From: Marsupella aquatica
Taxonomy: Eukaryota > Marchantiophyta
Direction of reading: 5' to 3'
DNA: 64,000 nucleotides
NCBI GenBank assembly: GCA_973895155.1
Contig: OZ316894.1
Span: forward strand, 558,001-622,000
The notes under the pieces were generated by a model. It was not told the origin of the DNA, ran no database searches, and worked only from the letters and a program-made list of their open reading frames with translations. This document shows, piece after piece, positions 42,453 through 55,157 of the stretch (position 1 is the stretch's first letter; the number at the start of each line of letters is the position of its first letter). The position numbers and the translations under genes are program-made.

Positions 42453-45400
42453 CTAACAATGCGATCCATATTCATCAATCAAGATATCATCACCGAGTTC
42501 TTGTTGGATCTCATAATTGACATCAGAGGTACTCTCCTCTACCCAATAAGGTGCAGACCAAATCGGAGTTATCAATCTCAATTCTCCACTTCTATAAGTT
42601 GGATCTTTCTTGTGCTTTTTGTACGAGTGATTGTTCAAAATTGATTGAGCAGCATCCAACGCAACTTTAGTTCCTACATTGGGTACACTTTTCCACACGT
42701 AACATCGACGATCATATTCAAGTGACTTATATCCATTTGATCCTACTCTCTTCCCTTTCTTTTTTGAGAGTGGAAGGATAACGGGACTTCTTGATTGTGA
42801 TCGAACAAACACCAATTTGTCATCAAAAGTGGAAAAGAGTGTATCAGGACAAATTGAAGCACCTGCCTGGTTGTCAGCAGTCATGGATGCACTTGCTTCA
42901 TTCACGGGAATGTCACCTATTTGGATGGGCTGTGGTCTCAATCCCAATGTGTCGAGTTCATTGGACTCACCATGCCTCTCCGCAACTTGATTGAGAAGGT
43001 TGTTTGAAGAAAGTTTTTCAAAAGTATCAACTTCCATCTCTTGTCCGGGCACTTGTGGATGGAGACCATCTCTATCCAAGTTATCATCATACTGGCCCTC
43101 GTTGGGGCCCATGGGGGCAACATCTGTAATTGGTGAACTGCAGGGTGCAGATCCAACAATCATATCGTCTTCCACAAGGTCAATATTTTCACCCTCGCCA
43201 ACTCGGTCATCCAAATTCTTCACGTATGCCCCCTCCGATGGCCCATTGTCTTTGACTGATTGGTCAGCTCCATCTTCTTGATCACCATCTGACTCATCCT
43301 CAATAGCAACAGCGACAAAAGAGAGTTCCCAATGTCTAGAACTTCCACCGACATAGCGATCATAACGATCTTTGATGGTGGGAACCTTCTCACAAAGGAA
43401 CGAAGCGTATGCTTCCACAAAATGTCTCTCATGTTGAGAGTCACAATAAACAAAACATTCACGTTGAGAAAAAAGGAATGCCTTCATCACTTAACCGCCA
43501 GAGAAAAAGTCAAGAATCAAATCCCCCGGCTCGGACAGTGTTTGGATGATCTTTTGGATCATCCGTGTGGGTTTGGCATGAGGATTCACCCACCCACCCC
43601 GAGCGCCGACAGTCGCAAATCGAGGTGCCATGTGCAAAAGTATTGCCGCCTCTTGTAGGGTCATCATATTTCTTAGATCTTCATGCAATGACTCCTCGTC
43701 CGCTCCTTTCCCTTTCCCTTGACCTTCTCAACCACGAAATCAGTATCCTTTTCACCGTACACCCATTTTGGCTTCATCTGGTTGGGCTTGAACACTTCAT
43801 CCCAGCTGGCGTTCTCTTCGCGAGAAATTCCCGCAAAGATAACTTCTTCTATTCCTCCCTTCCAACATGAGTCGTGAGGGTGAGGTTGATCATCTCGGTA
43901 ATAACTCCCATACTCAATGTGAATAGTCAGAGTTTTTGAATGTCCTAATTTATGAAGAGCGCTTAGGACATTCAGTACAAGGTAACCCGAATGGACAGTT
44001 ATCATCACAACAATGGTCGGATTCCGTGGTAGCTCTACTATGTATTGGAAGAGTACCAAAATCTTTGCTTTGGTCCACTCCTTCTGTTGAAGTCGGCTGA
44101 AATCAACAATTGCAAGAAGGCATGTTGGAGATTGTTCTTCCAACGACTCTGGATCCACTGTCTTCATTAGGTTGTTACTAAAAAATGTGACCCACGGTTG
44201 GGTTCGAGAACTTGTCCCACCGCCAAACTTCTGACAGTAAATATCATCTAGACGCATCACCAATGTCATTGGCAATATCTCACTCTCTTTTGTATGATTA
44301 GACTTCAATAAATTTGTCAACCATACTTCACCAGCCGCTCTTCGGCACCTGTTCAACTCCGATTCGGCACCTAACAATGGGAGGACCTCAATTACTTTAA
44401 CCCAATCACTATCTGCTGGGAAGTTTTTTGGATCCTTCTTGAAGTAGTAATCTCCAATAAGAGACTTCAGTTTGATCAATATCTTCACCTCCTTTGCAAA
44501 GTCCTCCATTGCTGGAACATCTGACTTATTTGTCGGATCCTACTTCAATAAAACCTGACCTGACTTCACCTTGTTCAAAATTCTGGTCAAATCTCTATTT
44601 GAGATTTCACCATCAAAACAACGAAACATTGCGACCGTTATACCCTTTTTGGACCTTTTGTTTCCCTGTGTACCAGCTCCATCAGGAAGATGTCCATCAA
44701 TCCACATCTAGCACACTAATCGCCAGAGCTCAAAAAGATCATTCTCGGCAAAAAGCAACCAATATACATTTTTCAAGTCTTTTCTCCCCATGGTCATCCT
44801 TGCCAATGCCAAATAATCCTACAGTCAAAAATTAGGGGAAAATAAGTTATCTACAATCAATGAGATTTGACAACAAACTATCACTTGCTTGTTGGACAGA
44901 GACCATCTCCATCCAAGTCATAACCAAAAGTAAAAGGAAGAGAAATCTTTGGAATGGACGATCACACTCTTGGACAGAGACCATCTCCATCCAAGTCATA
45001 ACCAAAAGTAAAAGGAAGAGAAATCTCTGGAATGGACAATCACACTCTTGGACAGAGACCATCTCCATCCAAGTCATAACCAAAAGTAAAAGGAAGAGAA
45101 ATCTCTGGAATGGACGATCACACTCTTGGACAGAGACCATCTCCATCCAAGTCACAACCAAAAATATATTGAACTAAAATCAATGTAACGGACGGTCACA
45201 CTCTTGGACAGAGACCATCTCTGTCCAAACAAGAAAAATGTTTCTCACCTGAAATTTTTGATTCTCTTGGGCGTTTGACTTGTTGTCCCCGTGCTTTGGC
45301 TTTCTTGGTGCTCTGCATTCAAGGAATTGTTTCCTTGCATGAACAATTGTATCTTTGAAGCACGATTGAAACACCATCATCAAATTGATGGCATTTGATC

Positions 45401-46943
45401 TCATTGAGTGCTCAACCAATATCGCCGATGGTGTAAGGTCTGACAATAATCTAGACTTCCTATATTTTAACTTTTTTGCCAACACTGCCAGCTTGGCATC
45501 AGTTTTAGCCCATTCGAGAACCCACTTGGCCGCCCTAGCCGAATGTTGCCCACTGATGGCAAAGAAACCAATCTCACCTTTCTTCACTCCTGCAAGAAAG
45601 TCTTTGCGGTCGTTCTCCGTGCTGTCAAAATGGAGCAACTTTCTAAGCTTCAGATTATAAGGAAGCAGGTCCGCGACGTGAGGTTCATGTCCAGGGTTTT
45701 TGACCATGGATTCAGTAGTACCCAGTGCTTCACATGGGTACTACTGAGCATCCTGTAACATAATCTTGCAGGTGCAGGCATAATTTTCTCCACTGGAATA
45801 GAAAATAGTTCATTTATCCCAAAAGTATAGTACTGCTCTATTCTCTGGAGAACATCATTTCCTTCTAAGACCTTCTTCTCCTTAGGGGCATCAAGTTTGT
45901 CTCCCTCATCTTCTGGGAGCATCTGTACGTCCGTAGGGGTTGATTGCACAAGAGACTTGTTAGTTTTCTATTTCTTTGCTACTGGCTTCTTCTCGGGTTC
46001 CTTCGGCAATGTCTCAATTTTCTCGCGCTCCTTCCTCTCTCTTAGTCTTCGCTTCCCTACCACTTGTTTGGTGCTTGTCCCAGCCATTGTTCTTGCAGTC
46101 CCTATTGTTGTCTCCTGAGATATTTTTCTAGGTTTGGGAACTTCTTTGTTAACAACTATTGGAAGCTCGTTCACTGCTACTGGTGCAACATTTGTAGGCT
46201 TGGGTAATGATTCTACCCACTTTTTTGCATTATCCATCGCAAACTCCTCCGCAAATGCAATTTGCTTGTCAAGGCAAACACCTGATTCCAAAGATAGGAA
46301 TCCTGCCTTGTCGAGCAAATTATTTAAAATCCATGTCACCGGAAATGTATAATTCCCTTGGTGTTTATGGATATTCAGCTTCACATATTGAAACCCATAC
46401 ATGATGTCAAGTGGAAGAATCCCCTTCACTCCAGCAATCACCTTTTGAGTTGAATACGACTTAGGGAAAAAGTCCATTGCCATCACGCCAAGTTCTCCAA
46501 CAGTAGACCACTCAACATTGAACTCTGAAGAATACGCCTTTGATAGTAGATGTAGCTTAACCCATCGTATCCTTTCATGGAGCTCAAGGATGATGGAAAC
46601 AAACCCCTCTTCCTTCAATTCCAATGAAGACTACAGGTCCGAGTACAAGAGTCTCTTGATCTTCTATTTTGACCTTTATGCACAAAATGGGATCCCGTCT
46701 CTCTGACGTGCTAAGGAAATCAAAATCAACTCTAGAGAACTCAAGGCCCCAACAAAAATCTGGTTTGCTCTGCTCCAACAAGACTCCCTCGGAGCAACTT
46801 GATTCTGAAATTGCTGGTTTCAATCCATTTAGATCGCTCCCTGCAGTAGTCCCATCCATGCATATTAGTTTGGAAAATCTTAATTTTGTAATCGACAAAT
46901 ATGAGGTTCTCTCATAGTTTGGACAGAGATGATCTATGTCCAA
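42453..46943 (-). pseudogene. ParB-like domain plus beta-class DNA methyltransferase-like gene, broken
   Basis: Minus-strand coding pieces: 46943-45968 (one frameshift), 45949-45180, 44819-44510 (two TAGs), 44509-43673, 43688-43491, 43490-42453. The 45.9-45.4 kb piece has the ParB/sulfiredoxin signature: ELFSIPVEKI, then GFFAISGQHSARAAKWV. The last pieces have the beta-class N4/N6 methyltransferase order: a degenerate motif IV (LLAIVDFSRL where D/SPPY is expected), a target region, then KPTRMIQKIIQTLSEPGDLI followed by LDFFSGG (motif X and motif I, AdoMet site) and FSQRECFVYCDSQ. A TAA follows FSGG. A likely 3' splice site (TGACTGTAG) at about 44820 and a repeat-filled gap 44821-45180 suggest an intron. 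ParB-methyltransferase fusions are common in bacteria and phages; here it looks eukaryotic and inactive. The acidic C-terminal tail is unassigned. Confidence 0.6.
44891..45228. repeat. 78-bp tandem repeat with a palindromic core
   Basis: Units start at 44891, 44969, 45047, 45125 and 45203, each exactly 78 bp apart (26 codons, which is why both strands stay open). Each opens with CTTGGACAGAGACCATCTCC, an imperfect palindrome, followed by a purine-rich spacer. It lies in the presumed intron of the methyltransferase-like gene. The last unit changes the right arm to CTGTCC, making the palindrome nearly perfect. Confidence 0.95.
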
Positions 46944-47362
46944 TTGGACAGGGATGATCTCTATCCTCTACTTGGATAGGGATGATCTCTGTCCAATTCC
47001 TAATAAAGATAATCTTTGTTCGATCAGAGGATACTGACGATCTTTATTAGGAATTGGACAGGGATCATCTCTATCGTCTACTTGGATAGGGATCATCTCT
47101 ATCCAATTCCAAATAAAGATCCTCAACATCCTCTGATAGGACAGTTTCGATCCTCTAGTTGGAATCCTCTATCGTCATTTTGGAAATAGATGATCCCTAT
47201 CCAATTGGACAGGGATGATCTCTGTCTTCAGTTTGGACAGAGATCATCTCTATCCTCAATTTGGACAGAGATCATCTCTATCCAATTCCTAATAAAGATC
47301 ACTATCTTCTACTTGGACAAGGATCATCTCTATCCAATTGGACAGAGATGATCTCTATCCAC
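46917..47362. repeat. Array of palindromic GACAGAGATSATCTCTRTC words
   Basis: About ten copies of a near-perfect palindrome (left arm TTGGACAGAGAT, right arm ATCTCTRTCC plus AA) at irregular spacing, mixed with ATTCCTAATAAAGAT words. It starts just upstream of the methyltransferase-like gene. Single copies occur at 42250-42276 and inside that gene at 43054-43080 (coding NLDRDGLHP), and related half-sites at 26785 and 26830. No terminal repeats or duplications typical of a MITE are visible. Confidence 0.85.
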
Positions 47363-47771
47363 TGCACAAATATTGAACTTGTTACCGAGATTGTGATGCC
47401 TAGCCAGGAATCCCTAGGCCAGTTTAAATGGAAAAAATGAGAAGTGTACCCTGGAAACACATTAGCATAGTGACAAAAAACATGGAAAATATAAACAATT
47501 AAGGGTGACTATGGAACCCGAGCCGAGGCCAAAAGTAAGGACGTCGGGGGAGGGAACACGATTAGGGTTAGGGCACGCTAAGTGTCGGCAACTAGGGGTA
47601 ACCAACGGGAGGGAAGACCAGGGAAGGAGGGGGGTAAGGACCGATCGCAAGGAATGATGGCTCATTTGCAAGCACGAACTAAGGAGACGGCTACGTGAAG
47701 CCAACTACTGTCAACTGCTTAGCCAAGCACTCTGGGCGGGAGCAAATACCGACGATCAACTCAAGGAGGGT

Positions 47772-50700
47772 ATGAGCAACGTCAATCAAGTGGCACATTT
47801 TTGGGGATGCCTGTTCGAACGGGCAACTAAGTACATTGGGACCTACAAAGACGAAGAATCAGAGAGAGCAGCTTGAGAATGGCATGAGCTCGTTCGACTG
47901 TGGGAGCTGCAAAAGTCTGCCTTCTTAGGAGGAGAACTCATCAAGGCTGAATTCCTGTGGACACCTACTGGCTACGAGCTAGACGACCTTCTGTTTTGCG
48001 AAAATAGAATCGTTGGCATCCGGGAACCATCAACCGCTACAACATACATTGGGAGTTGAAGGGTAGCACGGAGGGGTGGACGAAGGCAACCGTGCTAGGA
48101 GAAACATCCACGGTAGCCGCTATGAAGAGGAAAGGGAACAACAACAAAGAGGCCACCCCTGCAAAAAGAACGAGGTCGGCGGCACCAAGGAAGCCAGTTG
48201 AGCAGGAGAGCAGGAGGCAGGCAGAAGTAGAGGAGGAGGAGGTCGACCCCATCAAGGCCGTTCCAACAAGAGATGACACCTGGAAAGGCTGGGCGGTGAC
48301 CCTCCCCAAGGAGGTGCAATTACACTTTGCACGTGAAGAGGATGCATGCTTTACGGCTATGCAGACTCGGAAATACCAGGGCTTCATGGCCGGATCCGGC
48401 TTGGAAGCCTTCGTGAAATTACCATGGTTGAAACCGGAGGTGCCGGATTCAGACTTATTAGAATTCGTGGGATCATGGGATCCCGAGACAAATTCCACAA
48501 GGGTGTATGGGAAGGAGTTCTATCTCACTCCCCGGTGATTGCCGAAGCGTTTGGCTTGCCGATGGGCAATAAGACCAAAGTAGATACTAGGAAGACCTTG
48601 CCTGACAAGGAGTTCCGGTCGTTTCCAGGGCCATCAACGAAGAATGGCTTCTTCCGGAACACCTGCACCAACTCGCACATTGGAGAGATGATCGATTTCT
48701 TGCGGGTGACCATGCATTGCAACTTGCCGAGGCCAGAGATCGGCAAGGCACAGGTTTACCTGGCGGAGAGGCCAGACCCCAGTCGGGACTACAACGGATA
48801 CCTCCTCACCCAATTGAAGAAAATCTTGAAGGAGGAACAGCAAGTGATCGGCAAGGGAAGTGTGTTCCGGCTTGGCTATCACATGCCGCTGTTGTGCCGG
48901 TATGCCCAAAGTCGGATCTTTGCCCCGGTACTTCCCCTGCAGGCAAGGGCACCAGAGGAGGTTCCGGAACAGAGGCCGGTAGCAGAGAAACCCAACCAGT
49001 CTGACAGTCCTACGATCGAACAGGTGTTTAGGCCAAGAAAAGAAGACTTGTCGATGCAGCAACCAAGCATGCAAAATCTGCTGAAATTGCTAGAGAAGGA
49101 GAAGAGGACGGCACCGGCAACGGCAACGGCAACGCCACCAATTTAGGACACTACCCCAGAAGTTGGCATAAGCCAACTCATGAGGGAAAACCCTTTTACC
49201 GGAGCCAAGGAGAGAAGAAGGCCGGAACACGAGCTGGGAGTCCGAATGTATGTAGGAGCCTCGAGTCCCGAAGCCGAGGGAAAGCAGCCCAAAGCTCCTG
49301 GTCGCGACCGGGAGAAGAAGAGATCAGTCGGGAAGCCGGAGGAGGAACCAGTACCCGTGAGCTATGAGGCCGTGTTCACGGCAAGACCAGGGGAGTAGCG
49401 GGAGGAGCCGGTAGTCCAAGCAGTGGAGGAGGCGGTGGAGGACTACGGCAATGATAACTCCGGCTACGGATTGGACCATCATGTTCCAGGAGTAAGGACA
49501 TGTGGCCGGTTCATTCCCACTCTTCCAAGAGTAGTTCGAGGGGACCCCACCCAGCAGAGCAGCCCCGAGTCTCCCCCACCAGATGTCGCTCCCCCGAGCT
49601 TTGACGGCATAAAACAGACGGCACAAGAGTTTCAGGAGCAACTCAGGGAGGAAGAGAAGGCAGCCCTGGCTAGGGAGAAAGATTTACCAGGGGGAGAATG
49701 GCCGGAGCACATCAGGCGGCTTGCAGAAGAACGAAACAGCCCTCCAGCCATGATAGAAGAAATCTGCAAGACGGCTTGGGAACAAAGGCCGTGATGGTTG
49801 ATGCCGATGACTTCTACTCACTCCGCCTATGCTAAAGAAAGAGCCATGGAGTACGTGGAGATGTGTGGGGAAGCGCTCAGCATCTTTGGGGAGGAGTTGG
49901 AGCAGGGACCTTTTTTCCAGAGGGAGATGTTAGAAAAACGCCGATTAGAAGAAGCGGTGGCTTTGGAGAGAAGCAAGAAGGATGAGGTCATCCGACGGGT
50001 TAGGGAGAAGGTAGTCGAGGCAGACCAGAGGGCGGCCAAGAAAGCCCAAGATGAGCTGCGAATTAAGCGGCATGAGCTAAACATCATGCAGGGGCAATTG
50101 GATACCGCGCAGTCTGATAATCAGATTATCAAGGATAAACTGACTCAGACCCAAGGAGTGTTGGCCGATGCGATCAAGGACAGGGAGAAGTGGAAGCAGG
50201 AGCTGAGGGACACAGAGGAGGCCCACATAGCCGCCAACAACCGGGCCATGGCGGAAACCCAGAGAAGGGAGAGGGCGTTGAAGGGGGAACTCAAGGATAT
50301 CTGCGGAGCCCTTGAGCAGAAGGAGGCCGAGTTAGGGAAATCCTATCAGGCGATTATTGTGCTGCAGTAGGAGCTTGCATCCCTGACGGCCAGCTTCAAG
50401 GCCAACCTGCGTGAGAAAGACGACCAGCTCGACCAGACTTATGCCAAGATGAATAAGAAGGAGTCTAAGGTCATAATAGAGCTCGACAAGGAGCTAAGGG
50501 CAACCGAGGAGGAGAGGGCTACCTTAAAAAAGGAATTGGAGGAAGCCCAGAAGGAGCTGGAGGAGGCGCGCAAGGACCTGGACAAATTGCAGGAGGAGTT
50601 GGAGGAAAGCACGTGGAAGATGGAGAACTTACAGCGGCAAGCCGACAACCAAACGAAGCGGCTGAAGAAACAGGCCGCAATATTTAAGTGCTTGGCTTCC

Positions 50701-50960
50701 TCAGGTCCAACTCCAATTGGGGCAACCAAGTTTCCAGGAGTAGTACTGGCCAAAGGACAAGCCGAGACACTCACACCAGTGCCGTAGGTAAGTGGCAAAG
50801 GGAAGGGACCAACTGCCGAAACAGGGAAGAAGAAGAAGCGGAAACCTTCTGGGTCAGGGAGTAACACGGCTTCTCAGGCCGGCGTGACTAAGGAGGTAAA
50901 CCCGGCACCAACCTCAGGCAGGGTCACGGCAGATCCAACTGTCCTACAAGGCAGGGATGG
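47772..50960 (+). pseudogene. LTR-A-encoded protein (copy 5), N-terminal to coiled coil
   Basis: ATG at 47772. It is broken by TGA near 47875, indels near 48030 and 48535, TAA at 49144-49146, and CAG-to-TAG changes at 49396-49398 and 50368-50370, plus TAG near 50787. N-domain, KRTRSAAPRKP basic patch, FGLP core (SPVIAEAFGLPMGNK), FDGIKQTAQEF and 190- and 110-codon coiled-coil segments are all recognisable. The gene is then cut by LTR-B at 50961 and its tail resumes at 54909. Confidence 0.82.
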
Positions 50961-51432
50961 TGTGACGCCGCCGGTACGGCGAGTAATGAATGATTCCGTC
51001 TAAACCAGGTTTAGCACGCGCGTTAGGGGTATCTTAGGCCGCTATCATTAGCATAACGACAGTATTTAGGTAGCCATTATGAGTAGGAAATCATTAGTCA
51101 ATAAAGGGGATTCATGTTCGGGCTGGCGGCGCGTCGCTATTCGCACGCCCAGGTTGCGATCGTGTAATGGGCCCCTTCCCCCCCCCCTCGGGTCCGTATA
51201 ACAAACTTTGGGAGGCGGCCACTGTCACGCGCTGACTCGGACCGGCGGAGTGGCCGGTACACTGCAAGCATGAGAGGTTCGGCCTATAAGCAACGAGGAG
51301 GCTTTGGGCGATCGACGAGCTCTCAAGGTATAAAAGGGGGCCGATCCTTTGCAAGTGCACCAGTCATTCAGTCCACGCGCCAGCTTCAACCCCAGCTCTC
51401 TCCCTTCTAGTCATCACTGCTTTCTCCTCTTA

Positions 51433-54030
51433 ATGTCGCACACGATCCTCTCCAGTTCGGCCCTACGATTCTGGACGCAGTTCCTGTCTACCAGAAGACA
51501 CTTGGTCGACTCATTGGAACACGCCAACCCGCGCTGATTCAAAATTGAACGCGAGTACGAGAGAGCCATCCGCCTAGCAACACGACACCATTGTATCTTT
51601 AACTTTGGCTACCCGTCTCAAAGCGAGCTTTACCGACCGGCAGAGGTAGCAGGGTATTTCTTCAACAAAGACAAATATATCAGGTTCTGGGAAGCTTTGC
51701 TTCGACTTCCGGATGAAGTCTTCAATATCCCGGGCACGATCGACTTGCAACGGCATCACTTTGACCACATCCCTGCTCGGGTCCAGGCTAACATCAATAG
51801 CGCGTCCAGCACTACCTGTTCGACAAGGCCCTCTATACTTGCTTCGAAGCTACTCTGCCAGCACCTGCAGAACTTCATGGGAACTAGACCCTCAACCACC
51901 GGCGTCGGGCCAGTCGACCCCATACCCGTACCCGCGCCAATGCAGGCTCAGGCTCAGGCTCAGCTTCAGCCTCAGTCTCAGCTTCAGCCTCAGCCTAGCC
52001 AATCCCCACCACCGATCGTCCCGCCAGAGCAAGTGCGCTCCGTCATCAACGCTGTGGACCTTAGCGACGACGATGAGGCCACCCCCCCTTTGCTCAGGCG
52101 GCCCCGAGGAGCGGCTCCAACAGACAACGCGGTGACCGTGGCCGCCCCGGCACCAATACTAACGGCGGTGGCATTACCTATACCCGATTGAGAGGATGGG
52201 GAGGTGTCACCTTCCCCGAGCCAGTCACGGGGAAAGAAGAGGAAGGAGGCCGCTGCTGCATCCGGGTTACCCATGGCCACGGTAGCCGCGGCCAAGGTGA
52301 CAATGCACCGCATGGGGGAAAATGTGCATAAAAACATCCTCCATCCCAAGCATGCGGTGTACCTGAAAACTCAGGGATTCGAGCACATCGCCTCTCTCCC
52401 CTGGAACACTTGCAGGTACTACGGGGATGATATGACGGAATTCGTCAAGAATTATGACGATGCCCGTCAACATACTCGGCTGCGGGGAAGGAATATGTCC
52501 CTCACGGAAGAAAGACTCAAGATGATCTTTGGGTTACCCGAAGGTGACTACCGCGTTGAATCACGGGCTCCCGGGGGCAAGGGAGCCAAGTACCAATCCT
52601 CGGGTTTTCCCTCCGAGGGAGCAGTGGACAACGGGTTCGTGATGAGGACTTGCCTCATCCCCGAGATAGCTGAGCGACTGGAGTTCCAACGGTACGCCCT
52701 CCACATGATGGAACCCCGGGGTGAGATCTCCGCTGCCCAGGTTATCCAGGTCGAGAACTATCGACCTAGGAGGTGGGCATCGTACTTCGCTAAGAAATTC
52801 CATGAAGAGATGGAGAGGCAAAGAAAGACGTTATACATCGGTGGAAAGGCGTATTTTGCAAGCCACATCGAGATCATTCTTGAGTGGTACCCCCGGTTTG
52901 ATCGACGAACCCTTCCCCGTGTCAACATACCTAAATTGGTCCCAGCTAGGTGGGTTTTCCCGGCCTTGGAGAGACGGCCCCAACCCGAGGCCCAAAGTCC
53001 AACGGCCATGCATGCTTCACCCACCCCACCCCCACAGGTAGCTGTAGCCGTGGCCGAGGAGGTACCGGATGGGTCGGTAATCGCAGCCATAGATACGATC
53101 AACCAGGCCGGGCCAAGTACAGAAGTCGGGACCGTGGAGGCCTTACTCGAGCCCGGGTTTCCTGAAGACCCACCGGGGGTTATTCCGGAGGACCGGACGT
53201 TGCTGGAGGAGGACATTCCAGCCCCTTCCAACACTACGTCTCCACGGCTGGATGTCACTACCCCGGCCCCCGCATGTGTTGACGTCTGCCCGTGCCCAAA
53301 TCCGGACAGGCACAACCTGGACCACCCGGAACTCTTCGTACCAGGGACATTTCTGAACGGGCTTTTGGGAGATTTCTCTCAACAGATTGCCCGGGATACC
53401 GGGGAGTTCATGGCACGGAAGGTAGCCTGTTTTTTCAATCAGGAGTTAGTTGCCGCAGTAAAGGCAGGTCAGGCCCAGTCAGAGGCCCTTCAGAGAATAG
53501 AGCGGTACCGGGTGGAGTCCGTATACTTAAAGGACGAAGTGGCGGCTCAAGAGGCTGAGCTTCTGCAACTACGACCCAAGGTTGCAGCCGCCGATGAGTT
53601 GTTAGCAAAGGCGCACGCCCTTACCGCCCTAGCCGAACAGGCCAAGGCTGGGAACGAGGCCGAGATTTCACGGCTCCGGTCCCAGATTGATAGTTTGAAG
53701 AATCAAACTGTCATCTGGTAGAAAGACCTGGAGGAGGCCGAAGAACAGGCCCAGCGAGATACTGTGGAGATAGCCACGCTACAAGCCGAAGTAGCGCGGC
53801 TTCAAACTGAAGCCGAGAAGTAGGACCAGTTGGTGGGCAAGCTGACGAGCGATGCCCAGTAGCTGGAGGAGGCATGCCAGGAGGCAGCAGAGGAGATGGA
53901 CGCAGCAAAGCGAGAGAACGAATCTCTGCTAGACCAAGTCCAGCTCCTCAAGTCGGACAACGACAGACTTCGCAAGCAGCGGGATGACCGCTCCCACTCG
54001 GGCGGCTCTGGCAAGCGTGCCAGACATTAG
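51433..54030 (+). pseudogene. LTR-B-encoded protein (copy 4), multiple stops
   Basis: ATG 51433, conserved end TAG 54028-54030. Stops: TGA at about 51536 (CGA in intact copies), TGA at about 52189, and TAGs at 53719, 53821 and 53859, each of which is CAG in the intact copies. The central 505 codons from 52204 are open and hold KKRKEA, MHRMGENVHKN, GRNMSLTEERLKMIFGLPEG and the first half of the coiled coil. The Gln-rich tract (AQAQAQLQPQSQLQPQPSQ) is longer than in other copies. Confidence 0.85.
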
Positions 54031-54723
54031 CGGCAGAGTAGGAATAGCTAAGTCAGGCTATTGGGACAGGCACCTGCCTTAGTTACAGCAGCACTACCAT
54101 GGTGTCCAGCCTGCGTAGATTAGGATCTTCTAATAAGACAGCCATTTTTCGGCCTGACAGTCAGCTTAGTTAGGACCTCAGTCAGCAAATCTTCGGACGG
54201 GAGGCCACCCCGTTCCTCGGCCCTTAGTATTTAGTGCACCCCTCGGTAGAGGCAAGGGGGGGTTTTTAGTCTCAACTTGGACATCCGCAGTATGTGCGAG
54301 GAGTCCCGACCTCTGGGAGTGGAAGAGTATCAAGGGGAGGGGGTAGGACTAAGCTCGTTGGGCGAGTGCGGAGCCGGGCTCCATTGTAGTATACACCCTC
54401 GGCCTTGAACCTGTTCACTCCAGGGCTGTCGGGTCAATCAAGTGTACGCATATGTCCCCTTTGTAGTAAAATCCTTTCCCACTATTTCCTTCGTGTAAAT
54501 CGAGATTGTATGCTTGTGCGTGTATGTGTAAGTGTGAATCTCATGTATAGGCGACAACGCCGGGCCGAACGCACTACCCGAGTCGTGCACGGGGTGCAGC
54601 TTGCGGGTAAGTGGTTGCGAGCACGGGTTGAGGACCTGTATCATCGAATCCGGATCGAAGGCGGACAGCACGAAGGTTTAGAAGCCCTTAAGCCGGGGTC
54701 GATCCTGCTATCGACTAAGGTAC

Positions 54724-54739
54724 GTTCCGGCAGCGGAAC
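54724..54739 (+). promoter_or_regulatory. Conserved LTR hairpin, LTR-B copy 4
   Basis: GTTCCG-GCAG-CGGAAC followed by ACAAACCATACCTAGG, 169 bp before the LTR end; loop GCAG. Confidence 0.7.
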
Positions 54740-54908
54740 ACAAACCATACCTAGGATGTGTCCGTATCTAACAGTAGGCGCACTTAGCGCTAGTTTACAT
54801 GAATTAGGTGCATTATGTGCTTCCCTCCCTGCCCGAACCCTCATTGTTACTAAGGATGTGCCCGTCTAAGCCGAAGCCCGAGTTAAGACCGACGCCGACG
54901 ACGTGACA

Positions 54909-55157
54909 GATGTCAAGGGCGAAGCCGGAATGCTCAGTGATGAGGCCAGTGTACCGAATCCACCACTAGAGCAGGCCGGGGAAGCCGTAGCCATACCAGA
55001 AGCCGTGGCCGATGCTAAGGCCAAAGCCGGACCGAGTCAGGCCGATGGAGAGTTGACTTGGTCCAGAGCAGGTAATCTGTTAGAGGTCGGGCCTATGGTA
55101 GTGGTTGTGGAGGAAGTGTTGGGGGCGTCCATTGAGGATCAGCCACCGCTACCATGA
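54909..55157 (+). pseudogene. LTR-A-encoded protein (copy 5), acidic C-terminal tail
   Basis: Rejoins the LTR-A frame after LTR-B: AGMLSDEASVPNPPLEQAGEAVA, one degenerate unit of the AEAVAD repeat, then GASIEDQPPLP and TGA. It matches the ends at 1797 and 9554. About 0.9 kb of 3' non-coding LTR follows to 56054. Confidence 0.85.

Larger units (their letters stand above)
50961..54908 (+). mobile_element. Solo LTR-B (copy 4), nested in LTR-A copy 5
   Basis: 3948 bp, TGTGACGCC to GACGTGACA. Flanks GATGG (50956-50960) and GATGT (54909-54913) match at 4 of 5 positions, a target duplication with one later change, in keeping with its greater divergence from the three young copies. TATAAAAG at 51329-51336. 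Confidence 0.88.

Noticed and set aside
44847-45177. Repetitive 104-105-codon ORFs on both strands as small repeat proteins
   Set aside because: The 78-bp unit is a multiple of three, which keeps both strands open; there is no start context or conservation outside the array.
42453-46943. Bacterial contamination as the source of the methyltransferase-like gene
   Set aside because: It is flanked by the same host DNA as the target duplications of solo LTRs, has a probable intron and is interspersed with eukaryotic repeats.
46917-47362. CRISPR-like array
   Set aside because: Repeat spacing is irregular, the spacers are themselves repeated, there are no cas genes and the context is eukaryotic.
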